Assembly (NCBI GenBank): GCA_964017065.1
Contig: OZ024783.1
Coordinates: forward strand, 5,575,572-5,639,571
Direction: 5' to 3'
Source: Haliclona indistincta
Lineage: Eukaryota; Porifera; Demospongiae; Haplosclerida; Chalinidae
Length of the DNA stretch: 64,000 nt
The first letter of the stretch is position 1. Each line of letters opens with the position of its first letter. Shown piece after piece: positions 1-15,200 of the stretch. The notes under the pieces are model-generated. The model saw only the letters and a list, made by a program, of their open reading frames with translations. It was not told where the DNA came from and searched no databases. The position numbers and the translations under genes were made by a program.

Positions 1-201
1 GAAGTGGGAGTGGCCAGATTAGAGTTTAGTACATTTTCGTAAACCTTGACATGCCAGGAGAAAAGAGTGCTAGTTTGGAATAGCTAGCGTACTGCATTTT
101 GTAGAAAATTGCAAAACAAACTGCCAGTTTAGAGCAAGTCAAATTTCTGACGAAATAACTTGGCAACTAAAAGGTTAATAGGACACAACTACGCTTCAAA
201 A

Positions 202-3200
202 ATGGCTGAAGATGGGCGGCAAGATGAAGAGGATATTAAGCGTGCCTTTAAGGCCGGCGACAAGATCGTGGTGGAGAATCTGTTACCTCGCGTGTCACAA
301 CCATCTGGCATCGTGGTGACGTTTGATGTGCATTTGTTGCGTGCAGAATCGGTCTCTCTGCTCCACTCTGCCGCGTTCTGGGGTTGGATGGATACTGTTA
401 CAACGCTTGTAGTCAAGTATGGTATGGCTGCCAATCGTAAGGACAACAAAGGGCACATCCCGTTGCACTATGCTGCCTACAGCGGTCACCTCAACATTGC
501 TCAGTATCTCATCGGAGAGCGACATTGTGACCCATCATGTAGAGCCGACTACGGTGGTAACCGCACACCGCTTCACCTTGCTTGTGATCGAGGTCACCTC
601 AACATTGTTCAGTATCTCATCAGAGAGGAACATTGTAACCCATCATGTGAAGACTACAATCGCAAAACACCACTTCACTATGCTTGTCAAAGTAACCAGC
701 CCCACATTGTACAATATCTTTTGTCAATTGGACGAGTGAATCCACTGGTTGAGGATAAGTATAATCATACTGCATTGTACTATGCTAGTGGTAAATATGA
801 TATTATCAAACTATTTGAACCATTCTTAGACCGCAGGAAAGCTTTCCCTGTGCACACATTCACTAAGCTGATCCTCACAGGAGACAGTGGAGCTGGTAAA
901 ACTACCATAACTGAACTTATCGTCAGCCTAGCTAGTCAATCTACAGTAGAGTACATCAGCGATGTTCAACGCTTCACAGCAGGGATTATTCCACACCATA
1001 TCCAGAGTGAGCAGCTGGGCAACTTTGTTGTATATGACTTTGGCGGGCAGCATGAATACTACTCAAGTCATAGCGCCTTGCTTGAACAAGTGATGCTAAA
1101 GTCCCCAGCCATATTTATCTGTGTGGTAAACCTGAGTGAAAGAGAGGAGAAGGTGCGTGAGTCACTCCACTACTGGCTAAGCTTTATCGACAATGCTTGC
1201 AGCAGTACAGCAGATGGACGATCACATGTTGTGATCATAGGTAGCCATGTAGACACAGCTTCATCACCAAAGGAAAAGAACTCATTGCTGCAGACCATCA
1301 TAGCTACCAGAAGAGTAAGACGCCAGGTGTATGTTGAGTGCATTGCTATGGACTGTCGCAGAGCCAACACTGATGCTTCACGTCGTTTGATCACCACACT
1401 CACCAACAGCCAAAGAGCCATCACTGCCAGTCATCCCGTCATTAGCTACTATTCTGACGTTGTCTATACATTTCTTCGTGCAAAGCTTGACGTAGTGGGC
1501 TTTACGCTGAATGACCTTGCCTCTGCAATTGCTCAAGAAAATGATTCCTCTATCCCTAGCGACCAGTCTGTCCTCATAGAAATCCTGACAACACTAAGTG
1601 ATAAAGGTCTTATACTTCTTATACGTAATCCTTACTCCAGTTGGGTCATATTAAAGACAGAAACCTTGCTAAAGGAAATCAACACAACACTGTTTGCTCC
1701 TGACCACTTCAAGGAGCATCGTGATCTTGCCAGCAACACTGGCATAGTACCCGTCTCTAACCTTTGCAAAGTGTTTCCTAACTACAACTTGGACATGCTC
1801 GTTAGTTTTCTCATGTCATTGCAATTCTGTCGACCGGTGGACCCATCATTGCTGCAATATACTAACCTCCAGACCACACCCTCTCACTCCACAGCTGATC
1901 TCCTCTTCTTCCCTGGTCTCGTTCAGTCAGAGCGACCAGACAGGCTCGTCCAACAGGGAGCACTAAAGTTTGGCTGGTGTCTGAAGTGTATGGATCCACA
2001 TGAGTTCTTTAGTCCTCGTTTTTTTCATCTTCTTCTACTTTCTATTGCTTTCCAGTATCCTCTTGCCAGTCGATTGAACCCTCGCTTTTTTATCAGTGGT
2101 CTCCAGCGCATGTGTACAATATGGAGGAATGGCATCTTCTGGAGGGACGACAACAACACCTGTACTGTGATTGAGCTCCTTGATAACAACAGATGTGTGT
2201 TAGTGGCTATGTCATGTGATGACACCACTCCAGTTGAGCATGCTCAACTTCGCAGTTCTCTTATTGGTCTAGTTCGCCACCTCCAACAGCAGTACTGCTG
2301 TCATCTCAATGTAAATGAGTTCCTCATCTCTCCTGATATCATCCAGCGATACCCTCTGGATAACCTGCCTGACACTGACCTATTCCACATCTTTCACGTC
2401 GCTCGAGCTATGCTTCTTCACAAGAAAGTTGTTCCCAGTTATAAAGATTCGAGTGGGGTTCTCATAGTTAAAGCACTTCCTTTTGAGCCATATCATCAGC
2501 TTTGTTCCTCTTCCGTTTGTGAGTTATTCGATCCTAATATGGCTGATCAACCAGTTTCTAGTACTCTCCTCCTGGAGGTATGGCAGCTCTGTCATCGGTC
2601 GCAAATGAAACCGCAGACATATGATGAATTGGATGAATTGAGAGAGCATCTGGATACACTGAGTCTATTTGCTGGCAGGAATCCTCTGGTGAGTGGTATG
2701 ACTACTGTAGTGTGTGCATGGTAGTAATGTTTCTCTGGTGTGTACAGGAAGTGGCTGGGTTGGGGGTGGAAGACATCTCAAGTGATCCAAAAGAGCCCTC
2801 GTCTTCACGTAGTGAATGTAAGTTTACTATTGCTATAATTGTTGGATAAAGTGTAGAGCTGAGTGATAGTATCCATGATGATCATGTTATTATAGTACTA
2901 TCACTATCACAATAGCACAAATCAAATTAATCAATCACCACTGGTCTTTATTATGCATGCACACAAAACCGCATGCACAGTGCTAGCCTCGTCCCCTGCC
3001 ATTAATTTTCGCAACGAAACGAACGAATAAGCGAAAATTAAGGCCTGGTATCTATTGCATGGGTAATTGTGCGCATGCGCTAGCTATGAAAACACGTGGC
3101 TTGGCTACTGATTGTCGATACAGGGCTGTACAAGGCCTGCTGTGCACAGCGTTGCTGTAGTTACGCTGCTGACGAATGCAGCAACGTGGTTGATGCCAGA

Positions 3201-6200
3201 TACTGGGTTTTCGAAGAGACTCTGTGAACGATTGTATCTCAAACATGTCAGCACAGAGTCACCATACACAGTAGAGACCGCGCGAACACAGACAGGAATT
3301 TGCTGCTCGTACTTGAGCACTAGATCCGCTTCTACAGGTTGCAACGCAGACAGTAGGCCTCTTAGAGCGCCATTTTCACGTGAATATACGGGCTAATATC
3401 ACAAACAAATATTCAAGTGTGAACGGATTCCCCAGATTCCGGGGAATGGTCAAAGGTCACCCTTGCAATAGATACCAGGCCCTTTTTTCGCGCTTCCGTT
3501 TTCGTTTGTCCGTTTCGTAAGCGAAAAAATTTGGCCTGGGGACGAGGCTAGCACAGTGCTAAAACCATGGTACATACAGTGCTTTTAATCTAGAGGAGCC
3601 ACTTTTGTGTTTTGTGGTTAACAAGTATGTTTTGTGTTCAGAAAAAGTAACTATAGTTGCTATTGGACTGAAATTTTCTATGAGTGTTCACACATCATTC
3701 CGTAGTGTGTGTAAATAATCTGGACTGATTATGCTAGTTGACAGTAAAGTTGTTGATGCTTGTGTACCAGGCATTGGTTTGCAATTATGAAAAAATGTGT
3801 TAAGGCCAGGAAAATAGTATGGAGCTGAGTTAAGAAAATTCCCTTTGCAGTCTGCTTGAATGACTATTCAGTTTAATCTCAGCAAGTTAGAGAGCTTAAC
3901 TTCCAAGCATAGTGAATTATGAGCCTTAAATGTACCAGAAATTGGCGATTTTTTGTGATGAAAGTGTTGAAATCTGGACATCTTTGCGAGTTAAGAAAAA
4001 CGACTTGATCTCTGGATAGCCAGATACTTGTAGTTTTCACTAGTTTTTAAACTAGCGCGATACGTTCATCCATGCGCAAACGCGGTCAGCGAGAACACCA
4101 ACTTTAGCTGTGACTTCGATTCTCTGCCGTGTTATAATGATATTCATCCAATATGAGCGTTTATCGATTACGTGTTTCTGCGTGCGCTGCGCCGCTCACT
4201 GTCGAGCGGCAAGAATGGCTCCGATCAAAAGCTGTGTTTTGCGCTTTGCATGTTCTTAAGCATGCTTCTAAAGCATAGATATTAGCTAAGCTCGAGGAAC
4301 AATAACCGCCAAGCCTCGTTGTGGCGCTAGGCTGTGGCTGCTGTGTCGTAGGTGAGGTTCGTCGTGACGTTGCATAAATTAAAGAAAATAAAAAGATTTC
4401 TATCGAAATCAAAAGGATGTAGGGTTGTGAAATCTACCACTGGTCCACAATGTAAACTAACAAGGAACAAGCATGGAATGGTAACACGATTGACTTGCTA
4501 ACAGACCATAGATCCCTACATCAGTGGCTGCTGCGGTTGGCTATAGCTAGTTCTGCTACTTGCTGTTGATTGACACCTGACGTGCATTCTTATGTACAGC
4601 CACTGATGTAGGGATCTATGGTCTGTTAGCAAGTCAATCGTGTTACCATTCCATGCTTGTTCCTTGTTAGTTTACATTGTGGACCAGTGGTAGATTTCAC
4701 AACCCTACATCCTTTTGATTTCGATAGAAATCTTTTTATTTTCTTGTTTGTGTCCTTTTTTCTTATTCAGTGATGTGCAGTTCATGTACTGAGCCATCTT
4801 TGTTTCCACCATTGGTTTAGTTTTCCTGTTATTGATGGCTTTTCTTTATTAACAATTTTAAACTTGTAGCTAAAAAATAATTGTTATGCTGTATATCAGG
4901 TCGCCTACGCATAGTGCATGCATGCATTCGAGCCCCGCCCACACTTGTTCGTAGACTATACGGCGATCTGGCGAGCACAGAATGTTGATTCTACACGAGC
5001 TTACAGTTCTTCGACGACTCCAGACAAATATGTGTTCTCCGTGTTCCATACGGCGCGGCTATACTCAAGCTAGTGTTCGGTCACGTGCGCTAGCCACTGC
5101 TTGGTCACGTGCGTATCGCGTATTGCGCAATCACACTAATGGCGTCTAACACTTAGCTGACAATGGATCACGATCGAGAACTCGCGGAATGTATATCGCC
5201 GTTTCGCTAAAAACAAAGTTCAAAAGGCACCTGCCAGGAGAATTTCACGACTGTTCGTGGGTGTTTTGGTCTCGGCACTGCTCGTGTAAAGGTGCTAGGC
5301 GAGTGGAAAGAAAGAAAGAAAGAAAGAAAACGAAGATGACGAAACTCGATTTTCACCGTTTCCAGGTTCGTCACTTTAGTAACAATTTCGAGCCATCTCC
5401 TTGCTACTGTAAGATGGGGCAACGCCAGATAGCAGATTTAAGTGTCTTTGGACGTATAAAATTCATCACCAGGCGAAATACCAGCGTTTGAACGCTAATA
5501 CATTGTATGTAGCCGCCATCTTGTTTTCTCGTTCAACCCTACATAGGGAGACACTACCGTGTCTCCCTAATAGTGATGTCACAAACATGGCGCTATTGTA
5601 TTAGCTTCAATGGGAGAGAGAGCTGTAGAGCATCGTGTGTCTTGAATTTTCTCATGCTCATAGTTGCAATCTGCAATAGAAAGGGCTATGTAGAAAGTTG
5701 TGTGGACTAACTACACACACATCTCTGGGAATAAAAAGTGGCTCCTCTAGATTAAAAGCACAGTAGTTTCTGTAGCTTCTACTTCTGAGGCACTGCCCAA
5801 TATGGCTACAACAAGCCATGCACTTCCTGAGGCTACCATAGTGATGTCTGGAAGCATTTTGGATTTCCAACATCCTATAGCTATCAAAAATTTAATATCA
5901 ATATCTTAGTGATAGTAGGACTATAGTCAGCTGTAATAAAGTGCAGCATGCTGCTGGCATGTAGTATACCTTAAAACCAGTAATTTTAGCGACCGCTTAA
6001 TTGAGTGTTTTGCGATTTAAGGGTGCAGTGTCACGCCCACGCATGTATTTTTTGCTGGTTGCTAGGGGACTGCATCTCAGAAACTACTGCTGATATTCCA
6101 AGAAACCAAAGACCTATGCTACAAGACTGGTGTAGGCTGTACACATTGCAAACTATGAGCGCTGAAAGTACCAGACAGAAACGTGACGGGCGCGGCTAGA

Positions 6201-9200
6201 TACAACACTTAGGCTAATAAAACTTTCGTTCACTCAGGCAGTAGAACTTCAGATTGTGGATATATACGTACTTCAACAAGGCGAAGACAGTAACAGAGAG
6301 CTTTTTCGTGTATTGTTCTTGAAAGTGCGATTATGAGCTGCTTACCTCGTGGTTTTTCTACTCAGAGGGAGTTTATTAACTCTCTGTTACTGTCTTTATC
6401 TGGTCGCTAATAGTCATATATCCAAGTTTGGGTCTATTCTGAAGGCCACGGACAGAGTTTTATTGAGGAATGTATTGTTCGTGATCTTGCCTGGCTACTG
6501 TCAATCATTCTTATGCTATAATGAGATTCATGCTCGTTAACAGTCATTATTACTGCGAAACCACAGCTATGTAGAATGAATCTCATTAAAGTTAATTTTA
6601 GCACTTGCTGAATTTAGCGTTTATGACTTCACTCGCTAAAACGCTAAAATTAGTGGTCGCTAATAATACTAGTTTTAAGGTGGTGGTGCGGCAATTTAAT
6701 GAGATTCATAACCTTACAAGTGGCTTTATTTTCCAGCAATAGTGTTTTGTACAGGCGTGCTCCGGTATGCATTGTGTTTGTCTATCGATATACATCGATT
6801 CTAGCAAGTTTCGGTCACGAAGTGTTAGCTAACGTGGAGCAGCTCGCTCGCCCAGTATAGACCGGTCTGTGGCTGCTATCTCCAGTTTGGCTCGCTTGCT
6901 CCCGAAGGAACTTCGTTTACAGCTTACAAATTCCAGCGCGCACAGACGTACAGAGCGATTTTTCGATACTTCTTTGCTAATGCGGCAAAACAGCAAACCT
7001 AGACCAGAAAAATCTAGATCGTATTACGGAAATTCGCTCTGTACGTCTGTGCGCAAGATGGCGCTGCATGCTGCTGCGCTTGAAGTGCGTCGATCTATTG
7101 CTCGACAGTCGAGATAGCAGCCACAGACGCTTCATGTATTATTTTCCCCATACTGTTATGTAAATCGCTGAAGTTATAAATAGTTATTAATAAAACACAC
7201 GTTGCGTGGGTGTTGAATATTAAGTGCACCGCCACCTTAAGGTAGTTTTCACGCGCAATAAAGGCCCATTGTTTCGAGGTTGTACGCCCCTTGAATGATA
7301 AGCTTTTGATACACTTAATACATAATACATGCATACACTGTATAGAGAGGCAGATGGTAAACCCGGAATTGCGGAATTCTGCCTGGAATTTCTGATGTCA
7401 AAATTTGTATAATTATTAGGGAGACACGGTAGTGTCTCCCTATGTAGGGTTGAACGAGAAAACAAGATGGCGGCTACATACAATGTATTAGCGTTCAAAC
7501 GCTGATATTTCGCCTGGTGATGAATTTTATACGTCCAAAGACACTTAAATCTGCTATCTGGCGTTGCCCCATCTTACAGTAGCAAGGAGATTGCTCGAGA
7601 TTGTTACTAAAGTGACGAACCTGGAAACGGTGAAAATCGAGTTTCGTCATCTTCGTTTTCTTCTTTCTTTCTTCTTTCTTCTTTCTTCTTTCTTTCTTTC
7701 TTTCTTCCACTCGCCTAGCACCTTTACGTGAGCAGTGCCGAGACCAAAACACCCACGAACAGTCGTGAAATTCTCCTGGCATGTGCCTTTTGAACTTAGT
7801 TTTTAGCGAAACGGCGATATAAATTCCGCGATTTCTCGATCGTGATCCATTGTCAGCTAAGTGTTAGACGCCATTAATAATTATAGTGATTGCGCAATAC
7901 GCACGTGACCAAGCTGTGGTTAGCGCATGTGACCAAGCACAAGCTTGAGTATCGCCACGCCGTATAGATCACGGAGAACACATATTTTTCTGGAGTCTTC
8001 GAAGAACGGTAAGCTAGCAAGCGAAGAATCACCATTCTGCCTTGCCAGATAATTATAACCGCCGTAAACAAGTGTGGGCGGGGCTCGTATGCACTGTATT
8101 CATGCATGCGTAGGCGAGCTGATATCTACAGCATAACGCTACAAGTTTAAAATTGTTAATAATAAGGAAAAGCCTTCAACAACAGGAAAACCAAACCAAT
8201 GGTGGAAACAAAGATGGCACAGTAATTGCATGATATTGAACTGTACTTCACTGAAAAAGAAAAAAGGACGCAAACAAGAAAATTAAAAAGATTTCTATCG
8301 AAATCAAAAGGATGTAGGGTTGTGAAATCTACCACTGGTCAACAATGTAAACTAACAAGGAACAAGCATGGAATGGTAACACGATTGACTTGCTAACAGA
8401 CCATAGATCCCTACATCAGTGGCTGTACATAAGCTGTCACAAGCTGAATGCACGTCAGGTGTCAGTCAACAGCAACAAGCTAAGCTGAACTAGCTATAGT
8501 CAACTACAGCAGCCACTGATGTAGGGATCTATGGTCTGTTAGCAAGTCAATCGTGTTACCATTCCATGCTTGTTCCTTGTTAGTTTACATTGTTGACCAG
8601 TGGTAGATTTCACAACCCTACATCCTTTTGATTTCGATAGAAATCTTTTTAATTTTCTTGTAAAGGAGAGAAATTGAGAGAAGAACAATACTTTCTCTGA
8701 CTCGCCCAGCATGAAGTACTGTAGCACACGAAGAGAAAAGGTCGAGATACAATGATAGCCGGTGCTGCCATGGAGCAGCAAGATCTACATGCATCGTTCT
8801 CAGCGGTATAAGACTATGGTGGTCTGAGTGCTGAAGAATACGCCATAGTGACAGGCAGAGGTCAGTTCACGTGCCGCTCGCTCAAGCCTCTCGCTGGCCA
8901 GACCTTCCAGCGAGATCTAGCCTATCGTGTGAATATCTAGCTCAGTGTAGCGAACTCTTCTAACTCAACTCATGAGTTGCTGAATGGAGAACATAAACAA
9001 GCCAGCTATATAGTAAATGTTCTTGGCTACTGAGTGTTTAGTGTAGCCTTGCTCGATGCCGAGGCAGCCTAGTGAGCGGCGCGTGAGCTTCTGTATTTTG
9101 CTTTTTTTCCAGCCGTCAGCTAATTAGGCTAGTCTTGCCCACTGTACAATACCATGCACACTTCAGCGCAGGGAGTACGTCTTATATAGTGTTGCTTAGC

Positions 9201-12200
9201 TAGCTAGTTAGTCATTCCTTGACACTGAGACTTGGCGCGGCGAGCTTGCTTTTTGTAGCATGAATGGCATTGAGTCTGCTTATTATACTATCATACTGAA
9301 TTAATAGTTCATGGTACTATGAAAATTAGATTATCTTCTTTTTTTTTTACAGTTATTGTGGATATTGATGAAGCCAAAAAGGAACTGGGTTATAACGTCA
9401 CAGTCAGTATCATGAACGTCACAGTGCAGGGTCTCCCAGATACTGGTAAATCCTCATTAATTGATCTTGCAATGGGCGAACAACCTAAGTTAGGCCGCCA
9501 AAGCACTGGCGTAGCTGAACCACCAAAGTGTTTTATAGTTGTAGAAGACGATGGTTCTGAAAATGTTGAGTGGGAGATACTTCCTCCTAAAAAAATGCTT
9601 AAGGCACTATGTAAAACCATCCAAAATCAAATAGCTGATCCTGTCAATGACCAGCTTAATGAATCTGCTGTTCAGCATGAGACAGGAGCTACCCCTACCC
9701 GGCCTACTCCTTTGTTTTCTAATACATCTGCCTCTCAAATTTCACGTTCTGAAAATCATCCTCAATCTACTCTTTCTCTAGTGGCTCCTTCTGTAGTTCC
9801 TTTGGTTCCTTCTCTTGCTCCTTTGGCTCTTCCTCCTCTTCCTGCTGGTCAAGCTCCGCTAACCAAATCCAAGCGAGTCTATCCTAAGATATTGAAAGAT
9901 ATCATAAAGCAACTACCCAAGGTTACTGAACCAACCACACTCTCTGAAGCCAGATTGATACTAATGTCTGACTCTGGTGGTCAACCAAACTTTCTTGACG
10001 TTTTTCCTCTTTTTGTCCGCAACAAGTGCCTAGCTATCTATACCTTGAAGCTTAGTGAACGGTTGGATGCCACACCAAAAATATCATATCGTGCTGAAGA
10101 CCGCTCTATCAGAATGACTAATACTTACTCATATTGGCGGCTACTAGAGTCTCTTGCTAAATCAATGAGCCATTTAGATGCACAATATGCAATTTATGGC
10201 ACATACTTCGACAAGAAGGATCAATGTAAAAATGAAACAATTGAAGAAAAGAATGACTACATAGCCAACCATCTGAAAGCCTATGAAAATGTCCGCATCA
10301 ACCATAATGGTGATGCCGCCATCTATCCAGTCAATACAATTACTGAAGATGACAGTTTAAGAGAGGAATACCGGAAGGAGTTACGACAGCTAGTAAAGAA
10401 GGCTGAGCATCTGTGCATTAAGAAGGACATAAAGCTCCTTTGGTTTGCATTCTATCTTAGTCTGCTGTCTTCAGCTGAGGACAAGCAAAGGGCCATTCTA
10501 TCGATGAAAGAGTGTCTGGATATTGGCAAGTCACTGGGTATGAATGATCAGGAGACCAAGGATGCAATCATGTTGTTTCATGATCTCAATCTCATCTTCC
10601 ATTGCCTGCGATCAGAATTTGACAGCTTTGTTATTATAAAACTTGAGTGCATCTTTGATTTAGTGTCCTGCTTGATCTGTGGACCTGTTTGTGATCACTT
10701 CGGTATCAAGCTTCCTCGTGGTGTTCAGAAAGAGTTCCAAAAAACTGGCCGCCTTAACCAAAAGATTCTGGAGGAACACTTTCAATGCAAATTCCCTAAG
10801 CCGCTCAATGCAAAAGATTGTGTTAGTCTCCTTGCTGAACTGAAAGCTATTGCTATTATTGATGAGTCCAAGAATACATTCTTCATGCCATGCGTACTAC
10901 GCTATGCCTCAACTGAGGAAGAGATGAACGTATCGAAACGCCATTGTCCATGGATAATTAGGTTAGTTTCGATAATTGATGGTGTTAAGGATGACGTTCC
11001 CTTGCCTCCTTCCTTCTCTCCTACACTGATAGTAGTGCTTCTGTCTTTTAAATCATTTATTACCGACAAGCACAAAGCTCAGTACAGAAACATCTTTAGA
11101 CTCCAATTCGAGGATAGAGGTGACGTTATCATTATCGAGCGACAGCTACAACTAGAGATCTACTACTCTTTCAGTGACGATGTAGACAGAGAGTGCTTTG
11201 AAATCCGTACCGATATTCGTGAGGCAATATGCAGGACAAAGAAGCAGCTTAGTATTCCTGCAGACACTGTAGAAATCGAGGAATCCTTTCCCTGCTTCTG
11301 TAGCCCACAAACAGAAGACAAACCTTGCCAGGATCAGGCCCGCCACATTCCTTGTAAAATCGTTCCTGGAATATCGCCATGTGCTCGGTGTACTATGACA
11401 GGCTGGATGTGTCATTTGAATGAGCAGCAGTTACGTTGGTTAGAAGGTATGCTAATCTGAAGTACATGTATGCATTGCCTAGGCTATTATACTTACCTAG
11501 TGTCATTACTGGAAAGAAGAGTAAATTTCTTTTATATCCGCACTAGAGTTTTAGCATGATTTTAAGCGGTGTGACTACACCAAATGACCGAATATGGCAT
11601 TGTACGACTTCTTGTTCTGTTGTACTTGTAGTTGTGTTGCTTTCCTTGTGTGGAGGGTGTTTAGCATTGAAAAAACTGTGAACACAATAGTTAGATCAAT
11701 TTCTAGCAATGTTGGTTTTATTTTAGTAATAAACCTTTTCAAGTGAGTTTTGTATCAAAATTTAGCATCTCCTTTGCTACTCCTCCATACAGATATACAA
11801 GTAGCGGAGAACAAGGGCAATGTTTCTGCAGCAAACAGTCAACAAGACACCTCAACACCATCAGGTGAGTCTGCACTAAGCTGCTCAGAATCTGTATGTG
11901 AGCGGAGTTGAAAAAGTGGTCGCTTCGCGCATGTAATTTTCGAACGCACGCATGTTTTCAACTTGCTTCCATTCATCCAAATTTGGTACCATGGCTCTAA
12001 AATTTGATATACAGCCAACAGAATGATCAAATATTATGTACAAAAATTTCATTGAGTTTCAAAAATTTTTGACTGAGTAGCAGGCATTTAAAAACAGGTG
12101 CGCGTTCAAAAATTGCAGGAGCGAAGTGACCCCTTTTCTCAAATCCGCTCACATATCATAATCTGTGATTATGCTCCATTCTTAAGGTGGCGGGTTACGA

Positions 12201-15200
12201 ATAAATGAATATTAATGAGCAAAAATTCTTTTTGCTGTACAGGCCAACTGAGACTATCAAACGGTCTAAAACTTGCTGTGAAGCATAATAACATGCGTCC
12301 CCGCATATCCAGTGAGTCTTGGCGAAATCTGCAAAGCGTGAAGTGCACGCAGTCGCAGAATCGCTGTAACAATTTTTCTCGCAAGATAACGCGACGTGTA
12401 GCTTTAGCTAGTCTTTGAAAAGCGTTTTATTTGAAGCCATCAACATCCTCGAGGGATTGACACAGCCTTTTTTCGCTATTCTTCTCGAATCGCAAGTTAT
12501 CGTCGATAAACTTGGACAGTGCGTTTAGTGGCCTGCGTGTACAAATTCATAAAAAATTCTCAAGAGTGAATTTTCAAAAAACCTTGTGTCAATCCCTCGG
12601 CAACTTCCTTGTCTACAAGCAGGTACTAGTCAGCAAACACAATTCTCTGCACAGCATCAAAAATCTTGCGAGAAAAATCTGAATTCGATCTCAGCCATTG
12701 TAATTGTATGTATTGTGAGCTCCTCCCCTTGTGTCGTGAATATTATTATTAGCACGCGGGTGGAATTCCAACGTCAGCTGCGGTTTAGACTGCGTTCTAC
12801 TTCCTCCTCCAACCTACGTGGTAAATTAATACATATTCATAGAGATTCTACAATAACAACAATAACTTCAGCAATCTTAGAGAAATAATGGGCAACAGGA
12901 GGAATAAACGGAATACACATGTGTGTGATGGAAAGTTCCAGAAACGTAAAAAACCATGTAGATGGGAAGCAAGTAGTGAAGATGTCACCCAGAACAGAGA
13001 AACTGATGGCACTGAGAACAGTATAGTGAATCCTGCCGAGAGCAGTACAGAGAGTGCCACCGAGAATAGTATTGTCACTGAAAGCACAGCGGTGGATGAT
13101 GCTGAGAACAGCGTAGTGGGTGCCACTGAGAGCTCAGTTGTGCGCGATGTTGAGAACACAGTACTGGATGATACCGAGAACACAGCAATGGATGATACCG
13201 AGAACACAGTAATGGATGATACCGAGAACACAGCAATGGATGATACCGAGAACACAGCAGAACAAGTACATGATGCAATGGATGTCACTGAGAACAGTAG
13301 AGCGAATGAAACTGAGAGAGTAGAAATTGACGGAGCAAGAATTGTGAACATATCTCAACTTGAGCAGTACATAAATGAATTGACTTGTCATGCTGCAAAG
13401 TGTGAAAAGAGTGCAGGAAGTGTCGTGCTTGTGGGAGAAAGGAAAGATGGTCTGGCATCCATCATAAGCACTGAGTGTTCTGGCTGTGGTCATGTGGTAA
13501 AGCTTCAAACATCGACCAAGGTAGCAGGTCCTAGTGGATACAATCGGTGGGAAGTCAACCTTGCGTCAGTATGGGGTCAAATGTGTACAGGTGGTGGGCA
13601 TGCCACACTTCAAGAGTCTCTGGCATACATAGGTGTCCCTGTCATGACCAAGAAAAGCTTCACATCAACAGAGAGAACCATTGGCGAGTGGTGGCGGGAT
13701 CGTTTGCAGCAGTCAATGATTGAAGCTGGAAGAGAAGAGAGAGAGATGGCTATTGAGAGAGGTGACTTTCACGAAGGTGTACCAGCTATCACTGTAGTGG
13801 TAGATGGAGGATGGAGCAAACGATCCCACCGCCACTCATACAATGCTAAATCAGGAGTAGGCATTATAGTTGGACTGGAAACTAAAAAGATACTTCATCT
13901 TTCTGTGCGCAACAAGTACTGCTCGAGTTGTGCCTCAGGATTCCAACCAGATCAACACCGCTGCTATAGGAACTGGTCTGAATCATCCTCAGAGATGGAG
14001 ACATCAACGATTGTGGAAGGATTCAAAGAAGCTGAAAAAGTCCATGGAGTCCGTTACATGCGTTTTGTTGGTGATGGTGATAGCAGTGTATACCCTACTC
14101 TCCTACTAGAGGTACCAGTATGGGGAAGGTATATAAAGAAGCTAGAGTGCGCAAATCATGCGTGTAAGTGCTATAGATCCAGCTTAGAAAAGTTGGTTCA
14201 AGATAACCCTCAATACAAGGGCAAAGGTGGGTTGACCAGTCAAATGAGAAAGAAGCTGACTAGTGCAGCAAGATGTGCCATCAAAATGCGCAGCAAGGAA
14301 GCAGACAAGAAGAAGGCGATAAAGTTGTTGGAGCATGATTTGAAGAATGGTCCTTATCACTGCTACGGAATCCACGACAAGTGCAGCACTGACTTCTGCA
14401 CACACGCCCAACACAATCAGCTTTCAGCTACCTCTGAGAGAAGCAGCGATGATGACTTCATAGATGATTCAGAATTTGATGATGTTCAAGGTAACAAATC
14501 ACATGTGTAGATACATTGTGTGGGATTGTAAGCTCTCTTCATTTTACAGATGCAGCAGCTGAGCAGGAACAGATGTGGATGGACACAGTGGATGATTCAA
14601 CTGAAGAGGAGGCACATCAAGGTGGAGCAAGTCCTACTCATGTAGACCCGAAGTTGCTTCTTGATATTCGAGTGATCATCAGTCGTCTTGTGGCTAAGGC
14701 AGGTCAACTGATTGGCAATTTTACTACAAATTTGGCGGAAAACTGGATGGGAGTGAGGTGCAAGTTTGATGGGGGTAAAGTTGTCAATCGGTCCCAAAGT
14801 GGCTCATGGGAATTTCGGTGCATGGGTGCAGGTCTCAGAGCAAATCTTGGAGCTAATTGGGGACCAATAGTGTGGAAGGACACCACAAGATCTGCTCCCA
14901 ATTCAGTGCTGTTAGATGTGACAAATAGGATGGCTACAACAAGAGAGAAGGACAGGAAGAGAAAGAGTGATGAAAAGTACAAGGAAAGTCGAAGAAAGAG
15001 GAAATACGAACGCAGAGAAGACACAGCAAAGGCACGTAAGTCTTACAGTAGGCACGATGGGGGAATGGAGCCTGAAGACGTATGTGAAGATGTTTCACCT
15101 GACCATTTGCAAGAGCTGGTGCAAACATTTTATCGAACCAATGTGGTTGTCACGAAGGATGAGGCATGTGAAATAGAGCGGTCAACAAAGAGCCAGAGTG

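Larger units (their letters stand above)
2818..9352 (+). other. 6.5 kb second intron of ANK gene A, filled with transposons
   Basis: The corresponding intron in gene C is only about 226 bases (34743-34968). Here it is expanded by a 9-bp-TSD MITE, a long inverted repeat and two TTAA-flanked MITEs, each listed separately. Short ORFs in it lie inside repeats or hairpins and have no recognisable domains. No host gene is seen. Confidence 0.75.

Noticed and set aside
5189..5491. ORFs at 5189-5491 and 7495-7782 as a conserved small gene pair
   Set aside because: They are mirror copies of the same foldback-arm segment; similarity reflects the repeat.
12848..13508. Minus-strand frames rich in Ser/Val and Cys/Arg repeats
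   Set aside because: Shadow of the acidic tandem repeat of the transposase on the plus strand.
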